From Hydrogenophaga sp. (GTDB lineage Bacteria; Pseudomonadota; Gammaproteobacteria; Burkholderiales; Burkholderiaceae_C), in contig JAIFNE010000169.1 in assembly GCA_020047875.1 (NCBI GenBank), forward strand, positions 1-12,345: DNA of 12,345 bases, in the 5' to 3' direction. Each line of letters starts with the position of its first letter. The first letter of the stretch is position 1. The notes beneath the pieces were generated by a model. It saw nothing but the letters and a program-made list of their open reading frames with translations. It made no database searches and was not told the DNA's origin. Positions 1 through 6,398 of the stretch are shown here, piece by piece. Made by a program: the position numbers and the translations under genes.

Positions 1-352
1 TCACCAGCTTGCTGATGCCGGCCGCTTTGGTCATGCCGATGCGCTCCCACCAGGAATGCATGCAGTAGCGCACCAGCTCGGCGCTGCTGCCACTGAACTG
101 TGTGAGTTCTTCGTTCCACTCGGTGAAGCGACCCGAGATGGTGTGGCGCACCAGCGCCTTGAACAGCTCTTCCTTGCTCGAAAAATAGAGAAACAGCGTG
201 CCTTTGGAGACACCGGCGCGCGCCGCCACTTCTTCGACCCGGGTGGCGGCAAAGCCTTTTTCCACAAACAGCGATAGCGCCGCATCGAGCAGTTCGCCAG
301 GGCGCGCTGCTTTGCGACGCTCCCGCTTGTTGGGAGGTAAAAACGTATTCAT
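1..352 (-). CDS. TetR/AcrR-family transcriptional repressor, partial (C-terminus beyond the window)
   Basis: The minus strand is open from the ATG at 352-350 to the window edge, giving about 117 residues that begin MNTFLPPNKRERRKAARPGE. Residues 20-64 form a classic TetR N-terminal helix-turn-helix: a first helix ELLDAALSLFVEKGF, then EEVAARAGVSKGTLFLYF, then the SSKEELF signature. The visible start of the ligand-binding domain is not diagnostic, so the inducer and the target genes are unknown. No strong Shine-Dalgarno precedes the start. The gene has its own promoter and a palindromic operator overlapping the expected transcription start, which points to autorepression. It lies 50 bases downstream of the LysR gene in the same direction, but its own promoter makes it a separate unit. 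The family assignment is secure; the role is not. Confidence 0.93.
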   Translation of the reverse strand, partial: MNTFLPPNKRERRKAARPGELLDAALSLFVEKGFAATRVEEVAARAGVSKGTLFLYFSSKEELFKALVRHTISGRFTEWNEELTQFSGSSAELVRYCMHSWWERIGMTKAAGISKLV

Positions 353-359
353 TTTTTAG

Positions 360-373
360 TGACCAATTGGTCA
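360..373. promoter_or_regulatory. Palindromic operator, probable TetR-type autoregulatory site
   Basis: TGACCAATTGGTCA is a perfect 14-bp dyad. Three further symmetric bases on each side (TTA at 356-358, TAA at 375-377) follow one mismatched position. It lies between the -10 box and the start codon of the TetR-type gene and covers the expected transcription start. This is the usual place for a repressor of this family to block its own gene. That this protein is the binder is inferred from position. Confidence 0.7.
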
Positions 374-375
374 TT

Positions 376-406
376 AATATAGCACCGGCGGTACGGGGTA
401 TGTCAA
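376..406 (-). promoter_or_regulatory. Sigma-70-like promoter of the tetR-type gene
   Basis: On the minus strand a perfect -35 box TTGACA (406-401) is followed, after 19 bases, by TATATT (381-376). TATATT is preceded by TG plus one base, an extended -10. The spacer is longer than the ideal 17, and the extended -10 may compensate. The predicted transcription start is near 369, giving a leader of roughly 17 bases. The -35 box overlaps the stop codon of the LysR gene. Motif-based call only. Confidence 0.6.
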
Positions 407-1359
407 AGCGACGTTGGCGCCTTAATCCCCTCGCAGACTGCGATATCTGCACCCGCGTCAAACACAAACTGCTTGAAGGCCAGGTTGACACCACTCAGGC
501 CGGTGTCGCGGCGGTGGATGAAGCACCAGTCGATGAACTTGGGCATGCCCACAACATCGAGCATCGCGATACGGCCCGCTGCCAATTCCATCTGGAACAC
601 ATGGGCCGACAAAAAACTGATGCCCAGGCCGCACATCACTGCGTGCTTGATGGTCTCGTTGCCAGCCAGCTCCATGCCCAAGCGCACCTGCATCGACTGG
701 GCCTGCAGCAGCTGCTCCAAAAATGAACGGGTGGAGGAGCCTTGCTCACGGAAGATGAAGTCCTCGTGCTGCAGTTCTGCCCACTGGATGTCCTTCTTGG
801 CAGCGAGCGGGTGGTCGGGCGACGCCACGATGCAGTGCGGGTGGCGCGCAAAGCTCGACGCGTCAAGGTCAGCCTCGGACGGCGGATAGCCGGTGATGGC
901 GATGTCGAGCTGGTGCTCGACTAGCATGGCCAGAATCGCCGAGCGTTTGGCCACGGTCAGCTTGAGACGCACGTCTGGGAAGCGCTGGTGGAATGCGTGC
1001 AGCAGACGGGGTGCGAAGTAGTGGGCGGGCGAGACCACGCCCAGGTGCAACAGGCCGCGCGGGCCACGTGCGCCGTCGCCTGCAGCGCCTTCTTCGTGAA
1101 AGGCCATGGCGTTTTCGGCGTCTTTCACCTGCGCCAGGATGCGCCGAGCGTGCAGCACAAGCTCGCGTCCAGCCTCGCTCAGACGCTTGCGGTCGCTCGG
1201 GTCGAACAGGGCGATGCGCAGCTCTTTTTCCAACTGGCGTACGAGCATCGACACCGCCGGCTGTGTCATACCCAGCTGCTCGGCTGCGCGCGAGAAGCCG
1301 CCGAGCCGCGCCACGGCCTCAAAGGCCTTCAGCTGTCGGATGTTCATGGGGGTGGTCAT
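403..1359 (-). CDS. LysR-type transcriptional regulator (CbbR-like), divergent from the rhamnose operon
   Basis: The protein has 318 residues, normal for the LysR family. Residues 5-65 hold the winged helix-turn-helix (MNIRQLKAFEAVARLGGFS, then AAEQLGMTQPAVSMLVRQLEKEL). A linker helix and a periplasmic-binding-like effector domain (about 100-300) follow, containing the GYPPSEADLDASSFARHPH and SPDHPLA stretches that resemble CbbR-type regulators. The start at 1357-1359 is preceded by a Shine-Dalgarno-like AGGAAA; an alternative start four codons in (MNIRQ, 1345-1347) has no such site. Divergent placement next to rhaD is the usual LysR arrangement, so it may control the rhamnose genes, and no DeoR, AraC or LacI regulator is present in the window. 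The effector is unknown. Control of the rhamnose genes is inference; the family call is firm. Confidence 0.93.
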   Translation of the reverse strand: MTTPMNIRQLKAFEAVARLGGFSRAAEQLGMTQPAVSMLVRQLEKELRIALFDPSDRKRLSEAGRELVLHARRILAQVKDAENAMAFHEEGAAGDGARGPRGLLHLGVVSPAHYFAPRLLHAFHQRFPDVRLKLTVAKRSAILAMLVEHQLDIAITGYPPSEADLDASSFARHPHCIVASPDHPLAAKKDIQWAELQHEDFIFREQGSSTRSFLEQLLQAQSMQVRLGMELAGNETIKHAVMCGLGISFLSAHVFQMELAAGRIAMLDVVGMPKFIDWCFIHRRDTGLSGVNLAFKQFVFDAGADIAVCEGIKAPTSL

Positions 1360-1600
1360 GAAAGTTTTCCTATGGGTTACCCGAATAAATGGGCTCCCCA
1401 GGGGATCGTCAGACTAGGGTCTCGCGAGAGCCGGTTTTCGCTTGGGACGCCCCAATCCTGGCAGGCGCCTGTTCTTGCTGTTTCCCGGGCTGCTTGGTCA
1501 GCTCCATTACTGCGTCAGCAAATTCTATAAGACGTTCTGATGGTTTGTATAAGCTTTCATCAATTGCCTGTATGGGATGGCGTGCCTAACATCGCGCCCC
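1360..1600. promoter_or_regulatory. Divergent LysR/rhaD intergenic control region with TATAAG direct repeats
   Basis: This 241-base gap holds no gene. Its right half (about 1505-1575) is clearly richer in A and T than the surroundings, as expected for a promoter. The element TTnTATAAG occurs at 1523-1531 and 1545-1553, exactly 22 bases (two helical turns) apart on one DNA face. TATAAG at 1548-1553 could serve as a -10 box, but no good -35 lies 16-18 bases upstream, which suggests an activator-dependent promoter. An imperfect dyad TGATG (1538-1542) / CATCA (1558-1562) with a 15-base gap is a candidate LysR-type site. The left part carries the lysR promoter candidate and the dyads at 1395-1405 and 1420-1429. 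No assignment is proven. Confidence 0.5.
1384..1412 (-). promoter_or_regulatory. Candidate promoter of the LysR-type gene
   Basis: On the minus strand CTGACG (1412-1407) and TTTATT (1389-1384) are separated by exactly 17 bases, each matching the sigma-70 consensus at four of six positions. An odd-centred perfect dyad, TCCCCAGGGGA (1395-1405), sits inside the spacer and could be an autoregulatory site. A second dyad, TCTCGCGAGA (1420-1429), lies just upstream. The matches are moderate, so this is tentative. Confidence 0.3.
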
Positions 1601-3709
1601 ATGAACACACCGACCTCTGCCCAAGCCTTCCCGAGTTGGAACGACGCCACCACCGCCGGCATGGACGAACCCCAGCGGTTGCTCTACCGCTCCAACCTGC
1701 TGGGCTCAGACCTTCGCATCACCAACTACGGAGGCGGCAACACCTCCGCCAAAATCTGGCAGAAGGACACGTTGACCGGCCAAGACACCGAGGTGCTGTG
1801 GGTCAAAGGCTCGGGCGGTGACGTGGGTTCGATGAAGCTCGACGGCTTCTCCACGCTCTACATGGACAAGCTGCGCGCGCTCAAAGGCCTTTACAAGGGC
1901 CTGGCGCAAGAGGACGAGATGGTGGGCTACCTGCCCCACTGCACCTTCAACCTGAACACCCGCGCCGCCTCCATCGACACGCCGCTGCACGCCAGCCTGC
2001 CTTATGTGCACGTGGACCACATGCACCCCGATGCGGTGATCGCCATCGCTGCCATGGCTCACGGAGAAGCCATCACGCAGCAGGTGTTTGGCGGCACCGT
2101 GGGCTGGATGCCCTGGCTGCGCCCTGGCTACGAGCTGGGCCAGCAACTGGCCGCCTGCAACGCCGCGAATCCAGGCCTGCGCGGCATTGTGCTCGGTGGC
2201 CACGGGCTGTTCAGCTGGGGTGAAACGTCCAAAGCCTGTTACGAGAACACAGTAGACCTGATCCGGCGCGCCCAGACCTGGCTGGCGCAGGAGCGTGCGG
2301 CGCGAAAGCTGCCCGTGTTTGGTGGCGCCGCGGTGGCTTCGCTGCTCGAGACCGAGCGCGACGCAACCCTGGCCCGCGTGCTGCCGGTGTTGCGCGGCCT
2401 CTCGGCAGAAGGCGCGCCCAAGCTGCTGCACCTGAACACCTCCTGCGAAGTGATGGAGTTTGTCAACTCCAAAGACCTGGAGCCGCTCGCTGCGCTGGGC
2501 ACCAGTTGTCCCGACCACTTCCTTCGCACCAAGATCCGCCCGCTGATCGTGCCCGAAGCCGTTTACCAGCTGCAGGGCGCCGACCTGAAGGCACGTTTGA
2601 GTGAACTGCTCTCGGGCTACCGCGCCGACTACGCTGCCTATTACCAACGCTGCAAGCGCGCGAACAGCCCGGCGCTGCGCGACCCGAATCCGGTGGTCAT
2701 CCTGTTGCCGCGCATCGGCATGGTGACGATTGCCAAGGACAAAGCCACGGCCCGCATTGCCGGTGAGTTCTACTTGAACGCCATCAACGTCATGCGCGAA
2801 GCCGCTGCGGTGGATCAGTACGTAGGCTTGCCCGAGCAGGAAGCGTTTGACATCGAGTACTGGCTTCTCGAAGAGGCCAAGCTGCAGCGTATGCCCAAGC
2901 CCAAACCGATGGTGGGCAAGGTGGCGCTGGTCACTGGCGGCGCCGGAGGTATCGGCCAGGCGATTGCGAAACGCATCCTGGCTGACGGCGGCTGTGTGGT
3001 GCTGGCTGACATCGATCAGGACGCCCTGAATACGGTGGGCGCTGAACTCGCGCAGGCGCACGGCGAAGACCATGTGTACAGCGTGCGCTGCGACGTGACC
3101 GACGAGGCCAGCGTGATCGCGGCTTTTGACCGCGCCGCCATCGAATTCGGCGGGGTGGACATTCTGGTGAACAACGCTGGCATCGCCTCGGCTGCTGCCA
3201 TTGAAGACACCAGCCTCGCGCTGTGGAACAAGAACCAGAGCATTCTGGCCACCGGCTACTTCCTCGTGGGCCGCGAGGCCTTCAAGCAGATGAAGGCGCA
3301 GGGAACGGGCGGCGCCATCATCATGATTGCCAGCAAGAACGGCATGGTCGCCAGCAACCAGGCCACCGCCTACTGTGCGGCCAAAGCCGCCGAAATCCAG
3401 CTCAGCCGCAGCTTCGCGCTGGAGGGCGCGCCGCTGGGCATTCGCTCCAATGTGGTGAACCCCGACGCGGTGATCCGCGGCTCCAAGATCTGGACAGGCA
3501 AGTGGAGCGAAGAGCGCGCTGCCGCCAACAAGATCGACGAAGGAGATCTCGAAGCCTTCTACCGCGACCGCAGCATGCTCAAGCGCAGCGTGTTCCCAGA
3601 AGACATTGCAGAGGCCACCTATTTCTTCGCTGCCGAGCACCTGAGCGCGAAGAGCACCGGCAACATCCTCAACGTGGACGCAGGCAACCTAGCCGCATTC
3701 ACAAGATAG
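1601..3709 (+). CDS. rhaD: Bifunctional L-rhamnulose-1-phosphate aldolase / lactaldehyde (short-chain) dehydrogenase
   Basis: From the start at 1601 the product has 702 residues and two fused domains. The N-terminal class II aldolase (about 20-240) has NYGGGNTS at 42-49, VKGSGGD from 68, the metal-binding cluster HVDHMH (137-142) and a third zinc-type histidine at 201 in GGHGLF. The C-terminal short-chain dehydrogenase (about 437-702) has the Rossmann motif TGGAGGIG (445-452), NNAG (524-527), Ser578 and the YxxxK pair Tyr591/Lys595, all intact. This architecture is the known rhamnulose-1-phosphate aldolase/alcohol dehydrogenase family (RhaD/RhaEW type, TIGR02632). It cleaves L-rhamnulose-1-phosphate to DHAP and L-lactaldehyde, and the dehydrogenase half then handles the lactaldehyde. 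A start eight codons upstream (1577) is open; neither start has a clear Shine-Dalgarno. I prefer 1601 because the MNTP start gives the usual short leader before the SWNDA motif. Confidence 0.95.
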   Translation: MNTPTSAQAFPSWNDATTAGMDEPQRLLYRSNLLGSDLRITNYGGGNTSAKIWQKDTLTGQDTEVLWVKGSGGDVGSMKLDGFSTLYMDKLRALKGLYKGLAQEDEMVGYLPHCTFNLNTRAASIDTPLHASLPYVHVDHMHPDAVIAIAAMAHGEAITQQVFGGTVGWMPWLRPGYELGQQLAACNAANPGLRGIVLGGHGLFSWGETSKACYENTVDLIRRAQTWLAQERAARKLPVFGGAAVASLLETERDATLARVLPVLRGLSAEGAPKLLHLNTSCEVMEFVNSKDLEPLAALGTSCPDHFLRTKIRPLIVPEAVYQLQGADLKARLSELLSGYRADYAAYYQRCKRANSPALRDPNPVVILLPRIGMVTIAKDKATARIAGEFYLNAINVMREAAAVDQYVGLPEQEAFDIEYWLLEEAKLQRMPKPKPMVGKVALVTGGAGGIGQAIAKRILADGGCVVLADIDQDALNTVGAELAQAHGEDHVYSVRCDVTDEASVIAAFDRAAIEFGGVDILVNNAGIASAAAIEDTSLALWNKNQSILATGYFLVGREAFKQMKAQGTGGAIIMIASKNGMVASNQATAYCAAKAAEIQLSRSFALEGAPLGIRSNVVNPDAVIRGSKIWTGKWSEERAAANKIDEGDLEAFYRDRSMLKRSVFPEDIAEATYFFAAEHLSAKSTGNILNVDAGNLAAFTR

Positions 3710-3831
3710 CCCCGCGCCGCGCAGCGCGCGGCTCCCTCCCCGAGGGGCGACGCCAGCGGCCCGGCAAAGCCGGTTCTGCGGCGTCCACGGATGAGATGGG
3801 CGCGCAGGCACACGTACAACAAGGAAGAGAC
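3710..3831 (+). repeat. GC-rich hairpin-forming intergenic repeat between rhaD and rhaI
   Basis: Directly after the rhaD stop lies a perfect 7-bp stem, GCCGCGC (3716-3722) / GCGCGGC (3726-3732), with a 3-base loop. It is followed by CCCC-GA-GGGG (3738-3747) and a 5-bp stem CCGGC-AAA-GCCGG (3761-3773). The composition and the clustered dyads resemble the short palindromic repeats dispersed between genes in Comamonadaceae; that resemblance is from memory. There is no T-run, so it is not a standard terminator. It more likely affects mRNA stability or folding. The rhaI ribosome binding site (AAGGAAGAG, 3821-3829) lies at its right end. Confidence 0.5.
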
Positions 3832-5118
3832 ATGAAGACCATCGACAACGAATTGCTGGAGTTGCACAACAAGCAGCAACTGCGCCACGTGCGCAACGAC
3901 TACGAACACCTCGGCGAGCAGCTGGCACGCCGGAACATCGACATCGACGTGGTGCGCCAGCAGACCGCCACTTTTGGCGTCGCCATTCCCAGCTGGGGCG
4001 TGGGCACTGGCGGTACGCGCTTTGCCCGCTTCCCTGGTCCGGGCGAGCCGCGCCACGTGTTCGACAAGCTGCAGGACTGCGGTGTGATCCAGCAGCTCAC
4101 CCGCTGCACGCCCACGGTGTCGCTGCACATTCCCTGGGATCGATGCAGCGACTGGAGCGAACTGCGCGGCGCCGCCAGCGAGCAAGGCCTGGCGTTCGAT
4201 GCCATGAACTCCAACACCTTCTCCGACCAACCGGGGCAGGCCCACAGCTACAAATACGGCAGCTTGAGCCACACCGACGCCGCCACCCGAATGCAGGCGG
4301 TGGCGCACAACCTGGAGTGCATTGAGATTGGCCAGGCGCTCGGATCCAAGGCTTTGACGGTTTGGGTCGGCGATGGCAGCAACTTCCCAGGCCAGCAGCA
4401 TTTCCGGCGCGCTTTTGATCGCTACCTCGACAGTGCGCGCCAGATCTATGCCGCGCTGCCGAACGACTGGCGCATGTTCCTCGAGCACAAAATTTGCGAG
4501 CCGGCCTTCTACAGCACGGTGATTCAGGACTGGGGATCGAGCTTTGTGGCTGCCAGCGCGCTGGGTTCCAAGGCGCAGTGTCTGGTGGATCTGGGTCACC
4601 ACGCGCCCAGCGTCAATATCGAGCTCATCGTGGCGCGTCTCATCGCCGCCGGCAAGCTCGCTGGCTTTCACTTCAACGACAGCAAGTACGGCGACGACGA
4701 TCTGGATGCCGGCAGCGTCAGCCCGTACCGACTGTTCCTGGTGTTCAACGAGCTGGTGGCAGCGGCGCACGAGGGCGTAGCGTTCGACCCAGCCTACATG
4801 CTGGATCAGAGCCACAACGTGACCGACCCGATCGAGAGCCTGATGACCAGCGCGCAGCAGTGCCAGCGCAGCTACGCACAGGCCCTGCTGGTGGATCGCG
4901 CTGCGCTCGATGCCGCCCAGCAGGCCAATGACGCGCTGGCCGCTACGCATCTGCTCAAGACCGCTTTCCAGACCGATGTGACACCGCTGCTGCAACAGGT
5001 TCGCCTGGACGCGGGCGCCGCGATTGACCCAGTGGCCGTGTACCGCGCCAGTGCTTACCGCGCTCGCATGGCTTCGGCCCGGCCCGCTGTGGTGGGTGGC
5101 GGTGGCGGCATCGTCTGA
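3832..5118 (+). CDS. rhaI: L-rhamnose isomerase, Pseudomonas stutzeri/Rhizobium subtype
   Basis: The product is 428 residues, matching the 430-residue P. stutzeri-type enzyme and unlike the E. coli RhaA sequence. It converts L-rhamnose to L-rhamnulose in a metal-dependent TIM barrel of the xylose-isomerase superfamily. Recognisable segments are FGVAIPSWGVGTGGTRFARF (about 44-63), SLHIPWD, FDAMNSNTF, and the metal/catalytic residues Glu218 (FLEHK), Asp253 and His256 (LVDLGHH), His280 and Asp283 (FHFNDSKYGDDDLD), and Asp325 (LDQSHN). These positions are offset by one from the P. stutzeri metal ligands as I remember them. The start at 3832 is fixed by a strong Shine-Dalgarno (AAGGAAGAG), although the frame stays open far upstream. 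The C-terminus ends in a glycine-rich tail, VVGGGGGIV. It lies 122 bases downstream of rhaD. Confidence 0.95.
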   Translation: MKTIDNELLELHNKQQLRHVRNDYEHLGEQLARRNIDIDVVRQQTATFGVAIPSWGVGTGGTRFARFPGPGEPRHVFDKLQDCGVIQQLTRCTPTVSLHIPWDRCSDWSELRGAASEQGLAFDAMNSNTFSDQPGQAHSYKYGSLSHTDAATRMQAVAHNLECIEIGQALGSKALTVWVGDGSNFPGQQHFRRAFDRYLDSARQIYAALPNDWRMFLEHKICEPAFYSTVIQDWGSSFVAASALGSKAQCLVDLGHHAPSVNIELIVARLIAAGKLAGFHFNDSKYGDDDLDAGSVSPYRLFLVFNELVAAAHEGVAFDPAYMLDQSHNVTDPIESLMTSAQQCQRSYAQALLVDRAALDAAQQANDALAATHLLKTAFQTDVTPLLQQVRLDAGAAIDPVAVYRASAYRARMASARPAVVGGGGGIV

Positions 5119-5145
5119 TCGGGTAGTGCGTCCTGGTCGCTGGTG

Positions 5146-5190
5146 CAACAGGGGAGGCCAGCGGCACAGGCAGGACCACCGGCCCTGTTG
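5146..5190 (+). repeat. Long inverted repeat in the rhaI-rhaS gap
   Basis: CAACAGGG (5146-5153) pairs perfectly with CCCTGTTG (5183-5190) across a 29-base loop, and two more G-C pairs (5156-5157 with 5179-5180) can form inside. The 128-base gap (5119-5246) holds no ORF, and I see no convincing sigma-70 promoter in it. A structure just upstream of a solute-binding-protein gene could protect or mark a processed transcript starting at rhaS. There is no U-tract, so it is not a clear terminator. The function is inferred. Confidence 0.4.
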
Positions 5191-5246
5191 GGTTGGGCCT
5201 GCCGAGACTTTTCCCCTTGCTTCGATTCAATAACCTGGAGACATTC

Positions 5247-6239
5247 ATGAACAAACGCCTTTCCCTGCTGGCCGCTGCGGCCCTCGCCCTGTCACTGGCC
5301 CAGCCTGCGCTGGCCGCCGACAAGATTGCCTTGGTGGTCAAGAGCCTGGGCAATGGTTTCTTTGATGCCGCCCATCAGGGCGCGCTTGAGGCTGCCAAGG
5401 AGCTAAAGAATGTCGAGATCATCTACACCGGCCCGGCCAAGGCCACAGCCGAAGGCCAGATCGAGATCATCAACGCCCTGATCGCACAAAACGTGAAGGC
5501 CATCGTGATCTCCGCCAACGATCCCGACGCGCTGGTGCCCTCGCTCAAGAAGGCCATGTCCCGTGGCATCAAGGTGATTTCCTTCGACTCGGGTGTGAAA
5601 AAAGAGGGTCGCCTGATGCAGCTGAATCCGTCGAACAGCGCGCTGATTGGCGAAAAGCTGGTGAAGATGAGTGAGCAGGTCGTGGGGAAAACCGGTGAAA
5701 TCGCTGTGCTGTCGGCCACTGCGCAGGCCACCAATCAGAACATCTGGATCGCCGAGATGCGCAAGTTGCTGGCCAAGCCCGAGTACGCCGGCCTGAAGTT
5801 GGTCAGTGTGGTTTACGGCGACGACCAGACCGACAAAAGCTACCGCGAAGCCCAGGGCCTCTTCAAGAGCCACCCCAACCTGAAGGCCATCGTGGCTCCG
5901 ACCACGGTGGGCATTGCTGCCGCTGCCAAGGCAGTGCAAGACGAGAAGAAGGTCGGCCAGATATTCGTGACCGGTTTGGGTCTGCCATCTGAAATGGCTG
6001 GCCACGTGAAAAGCGGCGCGGTCAAGTCGTTCGCCATCTGGAATCCAATTGACCTTGGCTACTCGTCGATCATGGCTGCCAGTGCATTTATCAAGGGCAC
6101 GGCCAAAGGCGTTCCCGGCGAGAAGATTTCGCTGGGTCGCGTGGGCAGCACCACGCTGGACAAAGACCTCGAAGGCGCCATGGCCGAGCCGTTTACTTAC
6201 GACGCCACCAACGTAGACAAGTTTGCAAAAATCTTTTGA
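5247..6239 (+). CDS. rhaS: L-rhamnose ABC transporter, periplasmic binding protein
   Basis: The product has 330 residues. A Sec signal peptide is obvious: basic MNKR, then a hydrophobic alanine/leucine core, then PALA cut before AD (after residue 23). The mature part (DKIALVVKSLGNGFFDAAHQ) is a ribose-binding-like sugar receptor of the periplasmic-binding-protein family 4, with EGQIEIINALIAQNVKAIVI, SANDPDAL and FDSGV segments typical of the rhamnose-binding RhaS group. It delivers L-rhamnose to RhaP/RhaQ/RhaT. The start at 5247 has GGAG (5237-5240) six bases upstream; reading further upstream would bury the signal peptide. It is flanked by hairpins on both sides, in line with a binding protein made in excess over the membrane parts. 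The name RhaS here is the Rhizobium usage, not the E. coli AraC-type regulator. Confidence 0.93.
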   Translation: MNKRLSLLAAAALALSLAQPALAADKIALVVKSLGNGFFDAAHQGALEAAKELKNVEIIYTGPAKATAEGQIEIINALIAQNVKAIVISANDPDALVPSLKKAMSRGIKVISFDSGVKKEGRLMQLNPSNSALIGEKLVKMSEQVVGKTGEIAVLSATAQATNQNIWIAEMRKLLAKPEYAGLKLVSVVYGDDQTDKSYREAQGLFKSHPNLKAIVAPTTVGIAAAAKAVQDEKKVGQIFVTGLGLPSEMAGHVKSGAVKSFAIWNPIDLGYSSIMAASAFIKGTAKGVPGEKISLGRVGSTTLDKDLEGAMAEPFTYDATNVDKFAKIF

Positions 6240-6246
6240 GCCTCAG

Positions 6247-6268
6247 GAAGCGCCCTTCGCGCCGCTTC
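6247..6268 (+). repeat. Stem-loop just after rhaS, in the rhaS-rhaT gap
   Basis: GAAGCG (6247-6252) and CGCTTC (6263-6268) form a 6-bp stem with a 10-base loop, starting eight bases after the rhaS stop codon. The rest of the 159-base gap (6240-6398) holds no supported gene. It includes CTTCGCG twice (6255-6261 and 6265-6271) and an AAGCCGGTTC decamer (6305-6314) also present in the rhaD-rhaI gap. Hairpins after binding-protein genes in ABC operons often lower downstream expression or shield the upstream mRNA. That role is inferred. Confidence 0.45.
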
Positions 6269-6398
6269 GCGTCACCCTCCCTCTGGCGGCACCATAGGAC
6301 TGTCAAGCCGGTTCGGTGCTCCCGGTTGGCGCCGCTTCATGCGATGCGGATGGCGCTGCGGGGGAGTCCGTCCTGCCCTTTGCCTTCAACGCGCCGCC

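Noticed and set aside
1706..3640. Very long antisense open frame (644 codons) opposite rhaD
   Set aside because: The plus strand encodes a complete aldolase/dehydrogenase with all catalytic motifs. High GC and third-position bias create stop-poor antisense frames, and the antisense translation shows no recognisable domain and is rich in H, Q, V and A.
3716..3773. Rho-independent terminator after rhaD
   Set aside because: Stable GC hairpins are present, but no T-run follows, and the operon clearly continues into rhaI with a ribosome binding site.
3223..3831. Upstream extension of the rhaI frame through the end of rhaD
   Set aside because: The frame is open only because of GC bias. The extension is arginine/glutamine-rich nonsense overlapping rhaD, whereas 3832 has a strong Shine-Dalgarno and matches the family length.
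3619..5148. Antisense open frame (509 codons) opposite rhaI
   Set aside because: Shadow of rhaI on the other strand. No motif, signal or ribosome binding site supports it, and it runs over intergenic sequence at both ends.
6339..6398. Twenty-residue N-terminal extension of rhaT
   Set aside because: The added residues (MRCGWRCGGVRPALCLQRAA) do not look like an ABC ATPase N-terminus; 6399 gives the standard length.
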